Assembly: GCF_000237325.1 (NCBI RefSeq)
Contig: NC_017542.1
Span: forward strand, 4,250,501-4,314,500
Source: Paenibacillus polymyxa M1
Lineage (GTDB): Bacteria > Bacillota > Bacilli > Paenibacillales > Paenibacillaceae
DNA: 64,000 nt
Reading direction: 5' to 3'
Of the stretch, positions 60,666 to 64,000 are shown piece by piece. The translations under genes were made by a program, and so were the position numbers. The notes beneath the pieces are model-generated. The model was given only the letters and a program-made list of their open reading frames with translations, was not told the origin of the DNA and did no database searches. Numbering within the stretch: position 1 is the stretch's first letter; the number at the start of each line of letters is the position of its first letter.

Positions 60666-63600
60666 TTAACGGATTGTGATGGTATGCACTGCCTTACCCG
60701 TTGCGCCGTCATTATCCGTTACTGTTAGCTCCACGGTATACGTTCCGGCTGTGGTGAATTTATGCTTCACCTTGGAACCAACTGCCGTATCGCCATCACC
60801 AAAATTCCAACTGTAGCTGACGATCTCACCATCTGTATCGCGGGAAGCTTTGGCGTTAAATTGTACATTTTTGTTCTTCTTGGCTGCGTCATTCGCCTGG
60901 ATAATAGCTACCGGCTTTTCATTCGATGTAGGTGGATTCGGACCTGGGCCCTCTCCTCCACCATGGGTTACATACAACCTCCCCGGCGCCTCCGTCTCCA
61001 CTTCATTCCCCGCTGCATCCCTTACCCGGATCACGATGACTCCGCCTTCCAGGTTCAGAGAAGATGAAGTGAGATAAGTACCTTCATAGTGGCCTGACGA
61101 AGTTTCATTTAATGGAATTTCATTACGGGCCAAAGTGGACAGGTTAAAGGGCAGCTCCACATGGAAGGATGCCTCCAAACCGGATGCACTGTCAAAAGCT
61201 ACTCGTACCGGCTGTCCTGGAGTAATACGTACATCCTCAGCAGGGCTAATATTTTCAAGCTTCGGCAGCGCTGTATCGACATACACCGAGCGTGTAACAG
61301 TCGTTTCGTTTTCGGCAAGATCTTTGGCCGTTACCGTAATTTGATTTTCACCTTCATTGATAAGCAGCCGTTTATTAAAGCTACCGTCACTTCCGAATTC
61401 AGCGGGCTCGCCGTTAATCGTCAATTCGGTGAGGAACTCGTCATACACCGTACCGGTTACACTGACCACACCCGCATTTGTACGAGCTCCTTCATCAGGT
61501 GAAGTCAGGATCAGACCCGGTTTAGTCTGATCGAGCGTTACAACCACCGGCTCGGAACGATCTGTTACTTTGCCGTATACCGCCGCTTGAACACTTAGCG
61601 GATTAGCACCTGGCTGAAGATCGACCGACAAACTGAATTGACGATCCTTCACTTTCGTTGTGCCAGTCAGCTCCTTACCGTTAAAGAGCTGAATATCAGC
61701 TCCTTCTGCCGGAGAAGTTCCTGTTACGGTAATCGTTTCCTCCTGCGTATACGTAGCCTTCGTAGGAGTCGTAATCGTTGGAGCATTCACCGGATATCTG
61801 ACGATAGCCCGGATCATGTAGTTCCCTTCCTCTTCAGGTGATTGGCTCCATGTGCCGCTTACACCTTGCCAACTGCGGAGCGCATTTGGGCTGTTTTCAT
61901 CTGTAGCCAGACCTGGTGACTGTGTGCCTACCGCAGACTGTGTATATACGATGTAGAAATCACCTTGAACCGTCACCGGCTCTGGAAGCTGCACCGTCGT
62001 CCATTGTGTCTCATCCCGGACAGCAGTCCCGTCGAATGGACCAGCCACTAGTCGTCCAGGTGCTCCTGCTGCACCGGAGGCGTCATAGATAGAATATTGG
62101 AATGCCGTTCCCCCCGGATTCGGGAAAGCAGAGTTCCAGAACAAAAGGGATGCTCCTGTCACTTGTGCCACTTCCGACTCAGGTGTCATTCTCACTGCCC
62201 ATGAATTGCCTGCCGCGTTAAAGGCTCTGGCATTTTCTCCTGTACCGTCATCATAGGCAATGCCTCCTTGGAAACCGATGAAAGGCTTCAACGTGACATT
62301 CGCTTCAACACTGCCGTTTGGAGGAGCAGTCACGGAAACACTGTCACTGTAATAATTTTCGGCTGCAATGGACAATGTGTATGTTCCTTCCAGCACGTCC
62401 AACGTAAATTCTCCAGCCTCATTCGTCTCTACAGGAGCAATACGTGCATCTTCCAGCACCAATACTTTCGCTTTTTGGATCGGTTCACCGGATTGCTTGT
62501 CGGTAATAACTCCGTGAATCGTACCGTGAGGGACAGCCTGGAGACTAAAGTTTGCTCTGATGACTTTGTTATTTTCAATCGTGACTGCTTTCGTCTGAGG
62601 CACGTAACCGTAGGCTTCGGCCTTCAGCGTATAGTCACCTGCTACATGAGTGAAGCTGTATTTGCCCGTGGTTGGGTCTGTTTTCACCGAACGTCCGGTT
62701 TCCAGTACCGTAACGGTAGCACTGGCTGGAAGACTGTCAAGACCGACACGTCCACGCTCCACGGATGCATCTGCCGGCTTCACTTTTTCCTGGAATTCAC
62801 TCTTTTCAGTACTTGTAATTTTATACAGCGGGAATTGTTCTTCCGCTTTTTCCAGCTTGATATTGGACTCAGGTACGATATCCTTGGTCACTGTCGAAGC
62901 TGGAACACCCAGCACACGAAAATCGTCAATGTACCAGCCATTTTTATTCACACTGTTATCCGATTTCAAGCGGAAACGAACTTGAATCTCATTGCCGGTA
63001 TAGCTATCCAGATTGTAATAAACAGGTGCCCAGTTTTTACCACTTGTATTATGTGAGAACTTACCCAGCTCACTCCACGTTTCGCCATTGTTTTTGGACA
63101 CTTCTACATATCCGTAATCATAGCCGCCCTCAATTTCAAACCAGTGGTTGAAGGTCAGTGTTGCGTTGCGTATACCATTCAAATTAATTTTTGGAGAAAC
63201 CAGTGAAAAATCAGCACCGTTCTCATAGTTGCTATCGAGATCGGTGGCCCACACATTCGGCTTGGACACTGCGCTCCCCGGTCCTACTTCTTTAGGAATG
63301 CCGCGTTCCCATTCATCCTTGGTCCCGGAATGAGTCCAACCATTGTCTGAGCTGCCATCAAAATGATCGCTATACAGCGTATCCGGCACATCCACTCTTA
63401 GTGAAGCCTCGTTCGACTTGACACCTTCGTTACCGCTATAATCCTCGGCTGCCACTGCATAATGATAAGTCGCACCACCGACGGTGATCGTATCCGTGTA
63501 GGTCAGCCCAGAAGTTGTACCGATGGAAGTATAATTTTTGCCGGACTGGGTTGAACGATACACCTTGTACTGCTTCACATCTTCATCAGAGGAAGCACCC

Positions 63601-64000
63601 CAGGCGAGTGTAACATTGCCCACATTATCTGCTTCAGCAGTCAAATGGCCAGGGGCAGCAGGTGCAACGGCGTCTGGTTCCTGAATGGACAGATCGTCAA
63701 TATACCAGCCATCTTTCACGATCGTATTGTCACTAGTAAAGTTGAACAGGAGGTATACCTTTTGACCCGCAAATGCTCGCAAATCAAGATATTGTGTTTT
63801 CCAGCCATTGCTGGTTCCAGTAAACGATAATACCTGCTCAAACGCATTCTGATTGTTGGTGGTCGCTACATACACTTTGCCGAAATCAGAATTGTTTTCA
63901 AGATCGTACCAATGCTTGAAGCTGACCAGTGCCCCCTTGGAACTCTCGGTCAGATCAATAGGAGGAGCCATAAAATAACTGTTGGTGTTGGTCTGGTATT
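60666..64000 (-). CDS. C-terminal part of a large secreted multidomain protein, bacillopeptidase F-like
   Basis: The frame is open from the right edge (YQTNTNSYFMAPPIDLT) to 60666, about 1111 residues. Domain order: an MAM/jelly-roll-like domain (SFKHWYDLENNSDFGKVYV, VKDGWYIDDL), FN3 (APAAPGHLTAEADNVGNVTL), a second jelly-roll domain (LTFNHWFEIEGGYDYGYVEV, NKNGWYIDDFRV), and two carboxypeptidase-regulatory-like domains (TGKYSFTHVAGDYTLKAEAY; GEFTLDVLEGTYTLSI). After these come a Bpr C-terminal-like domain, bacterial Ig-like units and a final PKD domain (YSWNFGDGDTAVGSKVKHKF). The paired jelly-roll/FN3 arrangement is that of S8 bacillopeptidase F-type exoenzymes. The catalytic domain would lie beyond the window, so the enzyme class is inferred. 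Confidence 0.8.
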   Translation of the reverse strand, partial: YQTNTNSYFMAPPIDLTESSKGALVSFKHWYDLENNSDFGKVYVATTNNQNAFEQVLSFTGTSNGWKTQYLDLRAFAGQKVYLLFNFTSDNTIVKDGWYIDDLSIQEPDAVAPAAPGHLTAEADNVGNVTLAWGASSDEDVKQYKVYRSTQSGKNYTSIGTTSGLTYTDTITVGGATYHYAVAAEDYSGNEGVKSNEASLRVDVPDTLYSDHFDGSSDNGWTHSGTKDEWERGIPKEVGPGSAVSKPNVWATDLDSNYENGADFSLVSPKINLNGIRNATLTFNHWFEIEGGYDYGYVEVSKNNGETWSELGKFSHNTSGKNWAPVYYNLDSYTGNEIQVRFRLKSDNSVNKNGWYIDDFRVLGVPASTVTKDIVPESNIKLEKAEEQFPLYKITSTEKSEFQEKVKPADASVERGRVGLDSLPASATVTVLETGRSVKTDPTTGKYSFTHVAGDYTLKAEAYGYVPQTKAVTIENNKVIRANFSLQAVPHGTIHGVITDKQSGEPIQKAKVLVLEDARIAPVETNEAGEFTLDVLEGTYTLSIAAENYYSDSVSVTAPPNGSVEANVTLKPFIGFQGGIAYDDGTGENARAFNAAGNSWAVRMTPESEVAQVTGASLLFWNSAFPNPGGTAFQYSIYDASGAAGAPGRLVAGPFDGTAVRDETQWTTVQLPEPVTVQGDFYIVYTQSAVGTQSPGLATDENSPNALRSWQGVSGTWSQSPEEEGNYMIRAIVRYPVNAPTITTPTKATYTQEETITVTGTSPAEGADIQLFNGKELTGTTKVKDRQFSLSVDLQPGANPLSVQAAVYGKVTDRSEPVVVTLDQTKPGLILTSPDEGARTNAGVVSVTGTVYDEFLTELTINGEPAEFGSDGSFNKRLLINEGENQITVTAKDLAENETTVTRSVYVDTALPKLENISPAEDVRITPGQPVRVAFDSASGLEASFHVELPFNLSTLARNEIPLNETSSGHYEGTYLTSSSLNLEGGVIVIRVRDAAGNEVETEAPGRLYVTHGGGEGPGPNPPTSNEKPVAIIQANDAAKKNKNVQFNAKASRDTDGEIVSYSWNFGDGDTAVGSKVKHKFTTAGTYTVELTVTDNDGATGKAVHTITIR

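Noticed and set aside
62268..63056. 262-codon plus-strand frame
   Set aside because: Antisense to clearly folded domains of the secreted protein; composition is odd and no start signal is present.

Overview
The window looks like chromosomal DNA of a Paenibacillus close to P. polymyxa. Supporting this are a Cel5-type endoglucanase, a secreted pectate lyase, a FabV-type enoyl reductase, a bacillopeptidase F-like giant secreted protein, DUF4183/collagen-like spore-surface genes, Shine-Dalgarno sites of the AAGGAGG type and frequent TTG/GTG starts. No rRNA, tRNA or CRISPR array was seen. All family assignments come from reading motifs by eye; no search was run.

Layout. (1) 1-5.4 kb: a partial stalk-domain secreted protein, then a five-gene leftward locus: a small secreted peptide precursor, a DUF5819-like membrane protein, an HTTM membrane enzyme fused to a CxxC DCC domain, a class A beta-lactamase-like hydrolase and a membrane M23 peptidase. 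It resembles the B. subtilis SDP toxin system in logic but adds two hydrolases. It is flanked by two ~84-bp direct repeats and by what looks like a decayed tmRNA 3' end. (2) 5.5-7.8 kb: VOC protein, DJ-1/PfpI protein and a WYL regulator. (3) 8.0-15.8 kb: a rightward cluster with two VgrG-like spikes, a DUF4280 PAAR-like tip, a pentapeptide-repeat protein and two small unknown proteins. It ends in a VgrG-EndoU toxin fusion with a candidate immunity gene. No sheath, tube or baseplate gene is present. (4) 15.8-26.65 kb: an array of displaced toxin-tail/immunity cassettes (DUF6985, SUKH, ankyrin, PoNi, deaminase-linked, DUF4261 and unknowns). Many are broken, and they are separated by recurrent terminators and by two decayed serine recombinase copies.

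(5) 26.7-32.7 kb: a sugar ABC importer (binding protein and two permeases) with its own AraC-type response regulator and sensor kinase. (6) 32.9-36.7 kb: HEAT protein, cupin, UlaA-like PTS EIIC and a LacI regulator with matching palindromic operators. (7) 37-45.6 kb: GH5 endoglucanase, small membrane protein, endonuclease V, TetR/quinone reductase pair, a broken Old Yellow Enzyme gene, a divergent collagen-like/DUF4183 pair, a cyclase and pectate lyase. Several carbohydrate genes carry cre-like sites, so catabolite control is likely. (8) 45.7-49.7 kb: an orphan Opp-type ATPase, an OmpR/EnvZ-type two-component pair and a secreted Lys/Ala-rich protein. (9) 49.9-56.6 kb: one 2254-residue protein made of about 200 decapeptides arranged in near-identical 510-bp super-repeats. 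(10) 56.8-64 kb: fabV, small conserved genes and the C-terminal part of a large secreted multidomain protein that runs off the right edge.

Most interesting points: the SDP-like locus with extra hydrolases; the sheathless VgrG/DUF4280/EndoU module with its cassette graveyard; an 89-bp, 90% identical upstream element carrying a SigD-like promoter in front of both the VgrG cluster and an unrelated membrane-protein gene 30 kb away; and the giant decapeptide solenoid.
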